Below the pieces are notes generated by a model. That model did no database searches. It had not been told where the DNA came from and saw only the letters and a program-made list of their open reading frames with translations. Below, piece after piece: positions 34,840-46,207 of a stretch of DNA of 64,000 bases. The translations under genes and the position numbers were made by a program. This DNA comes from Oncomelania hupensis (taxonomy: Eukaryota > Mollusca > Gastropoda > Littorinimorpha > Pomatiopsidae). Positions within the stretch are counted from its first letter, which is position 1. Each line of letters begins with the position of its first letter. Location of the stretch: the NCBI GenBank assembly GCA_036898135.1, contig CM072519.1, positions 71,124,361 through 71,188,360 on the forward strand, written 5' to 3'.

Positions 34840-35236
34840 AGTTAGATTTCTGCAAATCTGTGCGAAATAAATCTTAAATAGTCTAATAATAATAATGATA
34901 TCCAAAGAAATATCGGTCTGTCCATCCCACAGGCGCTTGTACCTTGACTTGCGAATGCCTATGCCTGTGACGTGTCTTTTGTGTGTCCAGATACAAGCGT
35001 CTGTGGTGCATCCCCTCTGTGCAAATACTGTAACCTAGTTGATTACGCTGAACCTATGTCTTTGTACCGTAACCTGGCTAATTACACGAAACCTATTTTT
35101 GACTCACATGTATAACAATGTGAGTCTATGAACCCAAAACTCAAGTGTCTCGATTTGTGCAAATTTGCGCGATATAGTCTGAAATAGTCAGTCCAAAAAT
35201 GAAATCCAAACAAATGCTTGTCCGTTCGTCTGTCAC
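34840..35236. other. Fragments of the 33601-type repeat
   Basis: 'ctgcaaatctgtgcgaaat' and a second hairpin start GACTCACATG..CAATGTGAGTC near 35100-35125 show partial copies of the same family. No gene. Confidence 0.6.
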
Positions 35237-35800
35237 TCCCGTTGGGGTGCCGGGAGTTTCAGTATAAATAGTATCCCCACTTTCTGGAAATTTAGTTCTT
35301 TAAATTCCCACTGTCGCTGTCTTTCTCATTTGTTCTTTCTCATTCCTGCTCTGTTCTATCAATCTGCTATACTATCTTCTTCTTCGCTAGACCAGTCACC
35401 TACCTTTTTTCTTGAAAACTCTTCCGGGACAAGACTCCTTATTTGTGTGTGAGGTCTGTTGGATCAGCTTGGGAATATTAGACGCTTTCTGCCAGTTGGT
35501 CACTAGGGCTTGATATGATGTTATTATTTATCAATGTAGGCATTTTATAAATATATGTTTTGTTGATATTTTATAATGATTGTATTCTATTTTGTTTTTG
35601 TAAATGGGGGTTCGATAAATTAGTGTATAGCCTCAACGTCCCCTGCGTGGGATGTCTTTATTATAAAGTGACTGGCTGGTGGAGTGCCTTCAGTTTTACC
35701 ACTAGGGTGTTTCAGCAGATCTTTTATGCGGATCAGGGGTTGTCTGGTCCTGATTTGGCTCGGAAGAGTCCGCTGGACCTAAAGCAATAATCATGTCATG
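35237..35800 (+). mobile_element. Family A retroposon, full length
   Basis: Collinear with 57236-57813. It starts 'cccgttggggtgccgggag', contains 'cagtataaatag', and ends 'aaagcaataatcatgtcatg' with an 'atgta' repeat tail. Confidence 0.9.
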
Positions 35801-37209
35801 TAATGTAATGTCTGTCTGTTTTATACCTGGTAGGTTGGATTTAGAGCTACGAGAGGTCGAAATGTATCAGTGATTGAATGACTTACAGTTAAGGTCACAG
35901 TGTCAACAATGTTAGTCAAATATGACAATTAATAGTACACTTTTTTGCTCTTGTTTTCATGTGTGAACACAAATGTAGTTTAAAGATTTGCAAATATATA
36001 ACTGTATCTTGAAAAAAAAAATTGAAATTATTTCCATATTGTTCTTGTTGCTGCTAGCATTTATTCGTTGTTCAAAGTTACAGTACTTGACCTGTAAATT
36101 TAGATCGCCTGTTAATTTTGTTTCATCTGAATAAAAGAGGAAATGTATGTCAATTGTTTGATGATGTGTTTATACAGAAACAAAATAACACAAACCAGAT
36201 AAATTGTATGACAGCGCAGACACTAACATGCTGACTCGGGCACTGAATACTTGTGCTTGTTTGTTGTTTGTAATGTAATGGTGGTGGTGAATCAACATAT
36301 GTTGTCATTCAAGCACGACAAACATATTAAAGTAAATCACAACCTTTTACTTTCAGAATTTTACTTCCACTGTATCCTGTATTCCCACAAACAATTTACA
36401 TACTGTAAAACCTCCAATGTCTGTCTCTCCAGTATACCTCGCCTGTTGTGTGACCTGTATTTATGACTGATAAGTTTACTTATAAGATGAATTACACCTT
36501 TGTAATGGAGCGATCCTTTCCGACTGGTTTATAGAGTATAGGCTAAATTGAACAAACAAACAAAAACAACAAAATAAACAAAGGAAAAAAGATACTACAG
36601 ATTCGTTTACAATTCGTTAATAAAAGTTTGAAATAGTTTGCTTTTGAATGAGTGGCATGTGTGCCTTGCCTCTCTGTTTCCGTTGTAATGTAATCCCTTT
36701 AATATAAAATTCTCTCTTGAAATAATTTACTTTTGATCTGAACAAGTGGTATGTGTGCTTTGTCTCTCTGTTTAAGTTATCATACCCTTCTATTATAAGA
36801 TCACATTTGGAGTGCATTTTGCAAGATCACATATTGGAGGTTCCAATGTAATAGATTCAACTAAAGCACATTAACAACAATTTGATAATATGAAACAACC
36901 GCTATGCAACATTATGAACAAAAGTAAAACATTGACGCAAAATAACTAACCAACAGCAATAACAATCCTCACAGAACATTGTGTTAGAAGAGACTAATAA
37001 TAATTAATCATATCAATCTGTGAGGGAAGAATGATGCTATGATATGTTCAGATAGGTAGAAAAATTAATGGTTTAAAAGTCACATCTGCTCGGTGTTTAT
37101 TTTCAAATTACATGTACATACACTATATAATGCTGCTATGCTTATTTATCATTTATATATAATTTAATTACCAAAAAAAAACATCTTACATAATGAGTAT
37201 TGCAACAGA
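35801..37209. other. Anonymous AT-rich sequence
   Basis: No gene was recognised. A weak ~100-bp tandem similarity lies at 36640-36780 around 'tctctctgttt'. Confidence 0.5.
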
Positions 37210-37500
37210 TAATTTTCATAATTGGAAACACTGTAACGTACTTGTGAGGTAGTTCCTGTTGACCTCATGAATATTCATGGTTATACCTCACAACATAAGC
37301 ACAAGGCTCCCATTTTCAAAGTAACCGGTTTGGCCTCATTCTTGATGAAAAACATTCGTCACTGCTCGGCACTTATGTTAAAACTGCCCAAAGTCAGCAT
37401 AACCTAATATTACGTGAAATATGCTATGCAGTGTATGTACCCCACAACGATGCTAAAAATGTGCCTACCACACAACGTTGGGTAGGTAGGCAGGTGTGTG
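37210..37500. mobile_element. Family B MITE-like repeat copy
   Basis: Shares 'ttgatgaaaaa.attcgtcactgctcgg' and 'ccccacaacgatgctaaaaa' with the 28035 and 30121 copies. The ends are related to 'acgtac...gtaggtagg'. (GT)n follows. Confidence 0.65.
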
Positions 37501-37628
37501 TGTGTGTGTGTGGAGGGAGAGAGGGGAGGGAGGAGAGAGCCAGGGGCGGGTGGGGCTGTAATATAGTTGAGGGGGTATGTTTATGAAGTTATCAGTTTCA
37601 CCTGTTCCGTTAGTAAGTATAGTAATGT

Positions 37629-37629
<1 letters not shown>

Positions 37630-37707
<78 letters not shown>

Positions 37708-37724
37708 TAATAATAATAATAATA
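37630..37724. repeat. (AAT)n microsatellite
   Basis: Array of aat triplets with one phase slip near 37706. Confidence 0.97.
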
Positions 37725-37797
37725 TTTAAAAAAATAAAATAAAAACAACACACTTTTGTAACATGTGATTTCCCCAAGCCTGGGCTGAAAGCGCATG

Positions 37798-37875
37798 CGT
37801 TACCTGTTATTATGTGTTATGTGTTACCTGTTGTTCTCTGTTCTGTGTTACCTGTTATTGAATGTTAACTGTTAT
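37798..37875. repeat. GTTAT-rich minisatellite, left part
   Basis: Same family as 39521-40500. The solo LTR at 37876 was inserted between the two parts. Confidence 0.85.
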
Positions 37876-39520
37876 TGTGACAAGGCGGGCAATAGCATCT
37901 CTGAGGCTTGGTTGCTACCATCCATCACCTTCTGAGCTAAGCTGCTACACCGTCATCACTCACTCGCTCAGCCAGCCATCATTCCCCTTGACCAGCCATC
38001 ACTAGCGCCCGCTCGCCCAGCGCTTAAGCCCCGCCCCCCCGGGGTAACCCTGTTTAAAGCCTGACACGCCACAAGACCGGGTGTCAGATGCCAACCTTCC
38101 TGCCTCGAAGTCACAACTGTCCGAAAACACGTCTACATCACCGAGTGACCTCTGAGTTTCGACAGTACCCTTGTGCTTCCACCCGTCTTAAACCAAGGTA
38201 AGAGAGGAACTTACTCTTTGTCATATAGCAGACCCATCACCCGTCGTTCGCCCATCATGTTCATGCGTCCTGTCAATATGTATGTTCATGTTTATAATTT
38301 TGCCTTGATGTGTTGCTATGACTTGTATTTCTCCCTTGCACATATTTTCTACCCTGTATATGACCCATGACATGTTTGGATTTATGCTTGTATGCTCCGT
38401 TTGCCCCATGTGTAAATATCCCATGCCATACGGTCCCTCCATTTAGATTAAAGTCCACAGTACAGCCCAGACCTACAACCCATTTGCCCTGTACCCTCCA
38501 TTTGCTTTCCCCCACGCTCCCAATGTATAAATATTTGCCCTGTTGACTACCCCATCCTATGCGCCGAATGTATTTCATACTAGTGGCTGCCAATAACCTC
38601 CACTTTGGCCCAGTAAATCTAGTAGCATTGGTTGACTGTTGGTATTTGCACTGGCTCACCCCATGACCGGTCAAGCCAATTTGAATTCTGAGACGGGCTA
38701 TCATAACCACAGGCCCTGAATCCACACTATCCCTACCCCCAGCTGATACAGCGTCTGTATACATTGCAGACGGGTTCCTGTACCGGGCATATCACCCGGC
38801 TTTGTATCAACTCCCAGTCACTGACCCGCTGCGGGCCCCTGCCAACACAGGAGGTCAATGAGACGCGAGACTTGGGACATCGCCATTTTCCAGCCGGCTA
38901 GCCACGAAAGCCGATTTCGATGCCTGTGCCACCTCACAAGACAAAGCACTCGTGATCCGTGAGTCATCATCGCGTGACCACTGACCTGCATCTTTCGCCC
39001 ACACGCTGATACCAACGCCAACAAGCCATCCAGAGTATCCTGGACAAATCTCCGCACTACAGTCCATAGCTAAGTGCCTAAGCCTACGAGAATCCCCCCT
39101 CGCCAGATTACCAGAGTGACTTTTGAAACCATACAGATACACTCTCGCCCGGTGATGAGATCAGTCAACGATCGCTCTAGTATCCCAAATATTGACTACC
39201 CAGAAAATCACCAGACTACTCCTTACTAAAAGACGCTAAGCCTATGACTCACGCTAGAAGTATCTGACCCAGACTCTCCATATCAAGTTAAATAAAGTAG
39301 ATAGTTATAGAAACCGCAATTACCTTGACTGGCCTTTGAATGTGAATTTCTTAACTATTGTAGCCTTATTTTCCATCTCGTCTTTTTTCCTGTCTGTTTA
39401 TTAAGTTGGCCCAGCATTAATCTCTGGAATGTCATCGCACCATTAGCCTATTCAAAGGAGGTAATAACGCGCTAGAGATTAAGAGCTTACCCCCATCCCC
39501 CAACCCCTCTCTTCGTGACA
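37876..39520 (+). mobile_element. Solo LTR (1,645 bp) of the Gmr1-like element family, TSD GTTAT
   Basis: Collinear with the 3' LTR at 49002-50630 and similar to it throughout. It begins TGTGAC, ends GTGACA, and is flanked by GTTAT on both sides (37871-37875, 39521-39525). Joining the flanks recreates a normal minisatellite unit. Promoter-like features are a GC box ('ccccgccccc', about 38030) and 'tttaaag' near 38052. A strong splice donor (aag|gtaagag) lies at about 38198. Confidence 0.9.
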
Positions 39521-40500
39521 GTTATTGTGTGTTATTTGTTATTGTCTGTTATTGCGTTACCTGTTATTGTGTGTTATGTGTTACCTGTTATTGAATGTTA
39601 ACTGTTATTGTGTGTTATTTGTTATTGTCTGTTATGATATTGAATGTTAACTGTTATTGTGTGTTATTTGTTATTGTCTGTTATGTTATTGAATGTTAAC
39701 TGTTATTGTGTGTTATTTGTTATTGTCTGTTATTGTGTTACCTGTTTTTGTCTGTTATGATATTGAATGTTATCTGTTATTGTGTGTTATCTGTTATTGT
39801 CTGTTATGCGTTACCTGTTGTTCTCCTGTTCTGTGTTACCTGTTATTGAATGTTATCTGTTATTGAATGTTATCTGTTATTGTGTGTTACCTGTTATTGT
39901 GTGTTATCTGCTACCTGTTGTTCTCTGTTCTGTGTTACCTGTTATTGAATGTTATCTGTTATTGTGTGTTATGTATTACCTGTTGTTCTCTGTTACCTGT
40001 TATTGAATGTTATCTGTTATTGTGTGTTATGTATTACCTGTTGTTCTTTGTTACCTGTTATTGAATATTATCTGTTATTGTGTGTTATGTATTACCTGTT
40101 GTTCTCTGTTACCTGTTATTGAATGTTATCTGTTATTGTGTGTTATGTATTACCTGTTGTTCTCTGTTACCTGTTATTGAATGTTATCTGTTATTGTGTG
40201 TTATGTATTACCTGTTGTTCTCTGTTACTGTTATTGAATGTTATCTGTTATTGTGTGTTATGTGTTACCTGTTGTTCTCTGTTACCTGTTATTGAATGTT
40301 GCTTGTTATTGGGTGTTATCTGTTACCTGTTGTTCTCTGTTCTGTGTTACCTGTTATTGTATGTTATCTGTTATTATCTGTTATGCGTTACCTGTTATTT
40401 TCTATATGAAAACGATTATAAACGATAGATATGTTATTGTTCGTTCTATTACCTGTAATTCTCTGTTATGCGTTACCTGTTATCCTCTGTTAGGTGTCAG
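39521..40500. repeat. GTTAT-rich minisatellite
   Basis: Imperfect units combine 'cctgttattgaatgttatct', 'gttattgtgtgttatgtatt' and 'acctgttgttctctgtt', with the unit near 58 bp in the regular part (39940-40300). Confidence 0.92.
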
Positions 40501-40811
40501 CTGTTATTCTCTGTTGTGTGTTATCTGTTTTTGTGGCTATTTAAAAGGTGCTATAAATCAAACTGTTCATGGTATGTGTTCAACTGAACAGGAAGGAGGG
40601 GAGTGGGGAAAGGGGGGGGGGGAGGGGGATGCCTGTGTTTGATGTAAACTCTTTTCTGTTTACTGTTGTTTGACATACTGACCCTGTGCTGTAGAAATCA
40701 TCAATCAGCGCTGTAGCTTTAGCTGCAACGATCGCTTTTTAAATTAAGGGTGTGCTTAATCAAACTTAGCACCCCCTCCTCCTCCACACACACACACGCA
40801 CACCCACACAA

Positions 40812-40854
<43 letters not shown>

Positions 40855-41087
40855 CACACTGCACAAGACGTGTGGCGGTCAATGTAAGTTCTGCTTCTTT
40901 CCCTTGACCCGCTGTTGCCATATAAAACCCGCTTAGTGTTAGTTCCGCCATTGTCCCATTTATCACCATGACTACGGCAGTAGCATGAAACACTTCTCAA
41001 ATTACTCCAAGGACTGCCCGATCTGGTTTTGCACTTAGGACTGTGATCACAAGAAGAAGATTAGATTACATTAAATTATACTAAATA
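40501..41087. other. Anonymous sequence with (CA)n
   Basis: G-rich tract at 40608-40627 and (CA)n at 40788-40858. No gene was recognised. Confidence 0.55.
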
Positions 41088-41140
41088 ATCAATGTTTATT
41101 GGGTACAGCGAACTGCTAAGAGCCGAATCAGGACCACATA
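41088..41140 (-). mobile_element. Family A retroposon tail fragment
   Basis: The minus strand reads 'tgtggtcctgattcggctct' followed by 'tagcagttcgctg', the 3' end of family A. Confidence 0.7.
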
Positions 41141-41152
41141 AGAAAAGGAAGA

Positions 41153-41206
41153 AGAAGAAGAAGATGATAAAAATGAAGATGATGATGATGATGAAAATGA
41201 AGATGA

Positions 41207-41276
<70 letters not shown>

Positions 41277-41344
41277 ATGATGATGATGATGATGAAGATG
41301 ATGATGATGATGATGAAGATGATGATGATGATGATGATGATGAA

Positions 41345-41395
<51 letters not shown>

Positions 41396-41397
41396 AA
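41153..41397. repeat. (GAT/GAA)n microsatellite
   Basis: Mostly (GAT)n with gaa interruptions, about 240 bp. Confidence 0.97.
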
Positions 41398-41649
41398 TTA
41401 GGAGGAGGAGTAAAAGAATATTACTTACAATATTTACCCTACCCTCCACCCCCCGAAAAAAAAAAAAAGGCTGATTGGAACCTCTAAAATAAGCTCAAGT
41501 ATTTTTGTTATATAGCTCGCTTACGAGCGCAAAGGTCGAATCAAGGCGTTGGTCAGCTTGATTCAGCACCAGCAAGAACAAATTGCTGACGTCAGGCTTG
41601 AACCCAAATCCCCCAAGACGCTCATTCCTAAGGCTTGCTCTGCAGACCA

Positions 41650-43434
41650 CTGTTAGCACATACATGCTGCCTGTCAACCACTGTAAGCACATACATGCTG
41701 CCTGTCAACCACTGTTAGCACATACACGCTGCCTGTCAACCACTGTTAGCACATACATGCTGCCAGTCAACCACTGTTAGCACATACACGCTGCCTGTCA
41801 ACCACTGTTAGCACATACACGCTGCCTGTCAACCACTGTTAGCACATACATGCTGCCTGTCAACCACTGTTAGCACATACATGCTGCCTGTCAACCACTG
41901 TAAACACATACACGCTGCCTGTCAACCACTGTTAGCACATACACGCTGCCTGTCAACCACTGTTAGCACATACACGCTGCCTGTCAACCACTGTTAGCAC
42001 ATACATGCTGCCTGTCAACCGCTGTTAGCACATACATGCTGCCTGTCAACCACTGTTAGCACATACATGCTGCCTGTCAACCGCTGTTAGCACATACACG
42101 CTGCCTGTCAACCGCTGTTAGCACATACATGCTGCCTGTCAACCACTGTTAGCACATACACGCTGCCTGTCAACCGCTGTTAGCACATACACGCTGCCTG
42201 TCAACCACTGTTAGCACATACATGCTGCCTGTCAACCGCTGTTAGCACATACATGCTGCCTGTCAACCACTGTTAGCACATACATGCTGCCTGTCAACCA
42301 CTGTTAGCACATACATGCTGCCTGTCAACCGCTGTTAGCACATACATGCTGCCTGTCAACCACGGTTCGCACATACATGCTGCCTGTCAATCACTGTTAG
42401 CACATACATGCTGCCTGTCAACCGCTGTTAGCACATACATGCTGCCTGTCAACCACTGTTAGCACATACACGCTGCCTGTCAACCACTGTTAGCACATAC
42501 ACGCTGCCTGTCAACCACTGTTAGCACATAAATGCTGCCTGTCAACCACTGTTAGCACATACATGCTGCCTGTCAACCACTGTAAACACATACATGCTGC
42601 CTGTCAACCATTGTTAGCACATACACGCTGCCTGTCAACACATGCTGCCTGTCAACCACTGTTAGCACATACATGCTGCCTGTCAACCACTGTAACACAT
42701 ACACGCTGCCTGTCAACCACTGTTAGCACATACATGCTGCCTGTCAACCACTGTTAGCACATCCATGCTGCCTGTCAACCACTTTTAGCACATACACGCT
42801 GCCTGTCAACCACTGTTAGCACATACATGCTGCCTGTCAACCACTGTAAGCACATACACGCTGCCTGTCAACCACTGTAGCACATACATGCTGCCTGTCA
42901 ACCACTGTTAGCACATACACGCTGCCTGTCAACCACTGTTAGCACATACACGCTGCCTGTCAACCACTGTTAGCACATACACGCTGCCTGTCAACCACTG
43001 TTAGCACATACACGCTGCCTGTCAACCACTGTTAGCACATACACGCTGCCTGTCAACCACTGTTAGCACATACACGCTGCCTGTCAACCACTGTTAGCAC
43101 ATACATGCTGCCTGTCAACCACTGTAAGCACATACACGCTGCCTGTCAACCACTGTAAGCACATACACGCTGCCTGTCAACCACTGTTAGCACATACACG
43201 CTGCCTGTCAACCACTGTTAGCACATACACGCTGCCTGTCAACCACTGTTAGCACATACATGCTGCCTGTCAACCACTGTTAGCACATACATGCTGCCTG
43301 TCAACCACTGTTAGCACATACATGCTGCCTGTCAACCACTGTAAGCACATACATGCTGCCTGTCAACCACTGTTAGCACATATATGCTGCCTGTCAACCA
43401 CTGTAAGCACATACATGCTGCCTGTCAAGCACAG
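41650..43434. repeat. 31-bp minisatellite, about 57 copies
   Basis: The unit 'caaccactgttagcacatac' plus 'a(t/c)gctgcctgt' varies mainly at C/T in 'acgctg' versus 'atgctg', which reads as a two-state pattern along the array. Small deletions occur at about 42638 and 42690. Confidence 0.98.
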
Positions 43435-43455
43435 TTTTAATCTAAAATACAGTAC

Positions 43456-43510
43456 AGGGTTCTTATGGACAAGATGTACTGTAGTATAGCAACAATTGAC
43501 AAGATGTAGG
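43456..43510. repeat. 'gacaagatgtactgtag' minisatellite, left part
   Basis: Two units of the array that resumes at 45095, now separated by the LTR-like insertion. Confidence 0.7.
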
Positions 43511-43515
43511 CTACT

Positions 43516-45094
43516 TGTGACAGACGAACTAGTTTTACCCTGCTTACTTTACTATTTAGCCTTGTTTAGTCCATGTAATCTTAGAATGTTAATGTTAGGC
43601 TGCAGCAGACGATGGAAGTAATCAGGCGTAGCAATGGTATAACTGAGGTACACACACTGCGAGCTTGACGCAAACAGTGTAGTGACGTCAGCACTGTGTG
43701 TGTTGAATCGGCAGGCAATGATATCATCGTAGCTACGTTAGGCGAGTCGATTACCAGCCAATGAGAACACAGTTTATAATGGACTCAGCCAGGTCTGGCT
43801 GATTCAAATAGAGAGATAGAACAGGAGTCGAGTTTGAACCGAGGAGCAGTAATCAGCTACACAGTTAGCAGTAAAATCTCTCCTGAACAGACCAGGAAGC
43901 AGTGCTTGGGAATCTTAGAATTCAATCAAGTAGCCACGAGCCTGACTTTGTCAAACAGGTAAATGAACATACTTCTGTTTCATCGTGATATATTTATATT
44001 ATTGTTGAAATTATGTTTGTGGAATTTGCTATGCATAGATTTGAATTGTTCCTCCAACGTTGCGTGACCACGTGGCGAAACACGACCGGTTGCGCCGCCA
44101 TGTTGTATACCTGACGGAACCACTGTTGTTTAACCTATATGTATGTTTGCAGACCAGTGGCTGTACCAGTGAATGTTTATACTATTATTAATTCTGTATG
44201 TGTATAGTTAGCCACGATTTATATTTATGTATGTATAGGAAATTAGAGTTGAGATTCCAGTGGACCACGGACGTAGCAGAATGTTCGTCGCTTATGTATA
44301 GAGATGTGGAGCTATCACTGAGGGCTACTTTGGCTTTCAGTGAGACGCTCTGCACAAACCTATTACTCAAGGTTGTGCAGAATTTCGTCTCTTGTGTTAC
44401 AGACGAGCAGGCGAGATATAACGTGCGCCCAACTCCAAAGAAAACACGAGTTGGCTGTTTAGCCTCTACAGCACAGGACTGAGAGAGCTCCCCTGGAAAA
44501 CTCTCTCCAAGACAACACAGCTTGTCAAGGAACCAAACTACACGACGACCCAGCGTGTACCAGAAGCTACCTCAACAAAGGGCTTTAAACACACCACACT
44601 GAAGTTAAGTGCATAGGAAAAAGTGCACTAAAAACTGATAGCAAAAGGACCACAGTAGTCCACTCTTCAGAAAATAGTAAAACGGACCACAGTAGACCAA
44701 TCTACATGAACTCTAGTAGCCAGTGCCCTATGAAGACATAACAGCTGCCTAGACTATCAGCGATCGAATCATTTGCATCGACTCTTGACTTTTTAAGGTA
44801 GATTAGTACATCGAAGATCTTGTAGAGAGTAGAAGAAATAAATGTGTGATTTTAACTGTTATCAAGTGGCTGGACTACATATGATTCATAGCCGTGTGAA
44901 AGCTAGTGTGACAGTGATCTTTTACCATTTTTCTATCTATCTCTGTATCCCAGCCTTAACACAGACCGAGCTAAACAAATAAATGTATTAAAGTAATTCA
45001 CCGGGTGACTAACTAGCGGTTTCCATAGAATAAAGCGTGAGGGTTACAGCAGTCCATTGTGCAGAGCCCAGCAACCCATAAACCCCACGTTACA
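43516..45094 (+). mobile_element. Probable solo LTR (1,579 bp)
   Basis: Begins TGTGAC and ends GTTACA. Flanking pentamers are CTACT (43511-43515) and GTACT (45095-45099), 4 of 5 matching. It interrupts a minisatellite present on both sides. Promoter-like elements are a perfect CRE (tgacgtca, about 43682), a CCAAT motif ('gccaatgag', 43757) and 'tttataat' (about 43773), followed by a good splice donor at about 43960 (acag|gtaaatg). AATAAA signals lie near the end. The organisation resembles the 37876 LTR, but the sequence differs. Confidence 0.6.
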
Positions 45095-45425
45095 GTACTG
45101 TAGTTTAGCAACAATGGACAAGATGTACTGTAGCACAGCAACAATGTTCCAGTTGCGCTGTAGCATGCCGGAATAATGTACAAAATACAATGTAACATAT
45201 CAACAATGGACAAGATACACTGTAGCACAGCAACAACTGACAAGATATGCAATAGCACGGCAAGAATAAACAAGATATGCTGTATAGCACCGCAAAAATA
45301 GACGAGATATATTGTAGCACAGCAAAAATAGACAAGATATACTATATACAGCACAGAAAGAAAAAAAACCAAGAAATGCTATATCACAGCAACATGGACA
45401 ATATATACTGCATCCTAGCAACAAC
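45095..45425. repeat. ~31-bp degenerate minisatellite, right part
   Basis: Units of 'caacaatggacaagatgtac' plus 'tgtagcacag' are diverged. Confidence 0.88.
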
Positions 45426-45441
45426 AAAATCCTAATATTAA

Positions 45442-45707
45442 AAGCATTAAAGATTTTTCCGTAACCTTTTGGTCGTTGGGTGAAGAAGCGTTTAAAATCC
45501 CACTTTTCTGTAGGCCAGCTCAATGAGGACAGTGCCTACCTCATCCACTTCGCTGCTTTACCTTCCCCTGTTCTAAACAGAGTCAGGAACTCATTCACAG
45601 CTGGGTGGACTGTGTCGTGCGATTGTTTCAATCTTATCCTGTTGTTTGATGGTTGTCTTACAAGTATGATCACCCATCCAAGTACTAACCCTTCCCGACG
45701 TTGCTTC
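45442..45707 (-). mobile_element. 5S-headed SINE, truncated by the assembly gap
   Basis: The minus strand shows 'gcaacgtcggg' and 'ggttagtacttggatgggtg' (5S rRNA-like), then the same 'gggaaggtaaagcagcga' body and 'caacgaccaaaaggttacgg' 3' part as the SINE at 34394. The 5' end is cut by the N run. Confidence 0.82.
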
Positions 45708-46207
45708 NNNNNNNNNNNNNNNNNNNNNNNNNNNNNNNNNNNNNNNNNNNNNNNNNNNNNNNNNNNNNNNNNNNNNNNNNNNNNNNNNNNNNNNNNNNNN
45801 NNNNNNNNNNNNNNNNNNNNNNNNNNNNNNNNNNNNNNNNNNNNNNNNNNNNNNNNNNNNNNNNNNNNNNNNNNNNNNNNNNNNNNNNNNNNNNNNNNNN
45901 NNNNNNNNNNNNNNNNNNNNNNNNNNNNNNNNNNNNNNNNNNNNNNNNNNNNNNNNNNNNNNNNNNNNNNNNNNNNNNNNNNNNNNNNNNNNNNNNNNNN
46001 NNNNNNNNNNNNNNNNNNNNNNNNNNNNNNNNNNNNNNNNNNNNNNNNNNNNNNNNNNNNNNNNNNNNNNNNNNNNNNNNNNNNNNNNNNNNNNNNNNNN
46101 NNNNNNNNNNNNNNNNNNNNNNNNNNNNNNNNNNNNNNNNNNNNNNNNNNNNNNNNNNNNNNNNNNNNNNNNNNNNNNNNNNNNNNNNNNNNNNNNNNNN
46201 NNNNNNN
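45708..46207. other. Assembly gap, exactly 500 N
   Basis: The round length suggests a placeholder of unknown true size. The missing DNA should hold the rest of the SINE on one side and the 5' LTR, gag, protease and integrase N-terminus of the retroelement on the other. Confidence 0.98.

Noticed and set aside
39521..43434. Regularly spaced repeats considered as a CRISPR array
   Set aside because: The units are contiguous tandem repeats without distinct spacers, and the context is eukaryotic.
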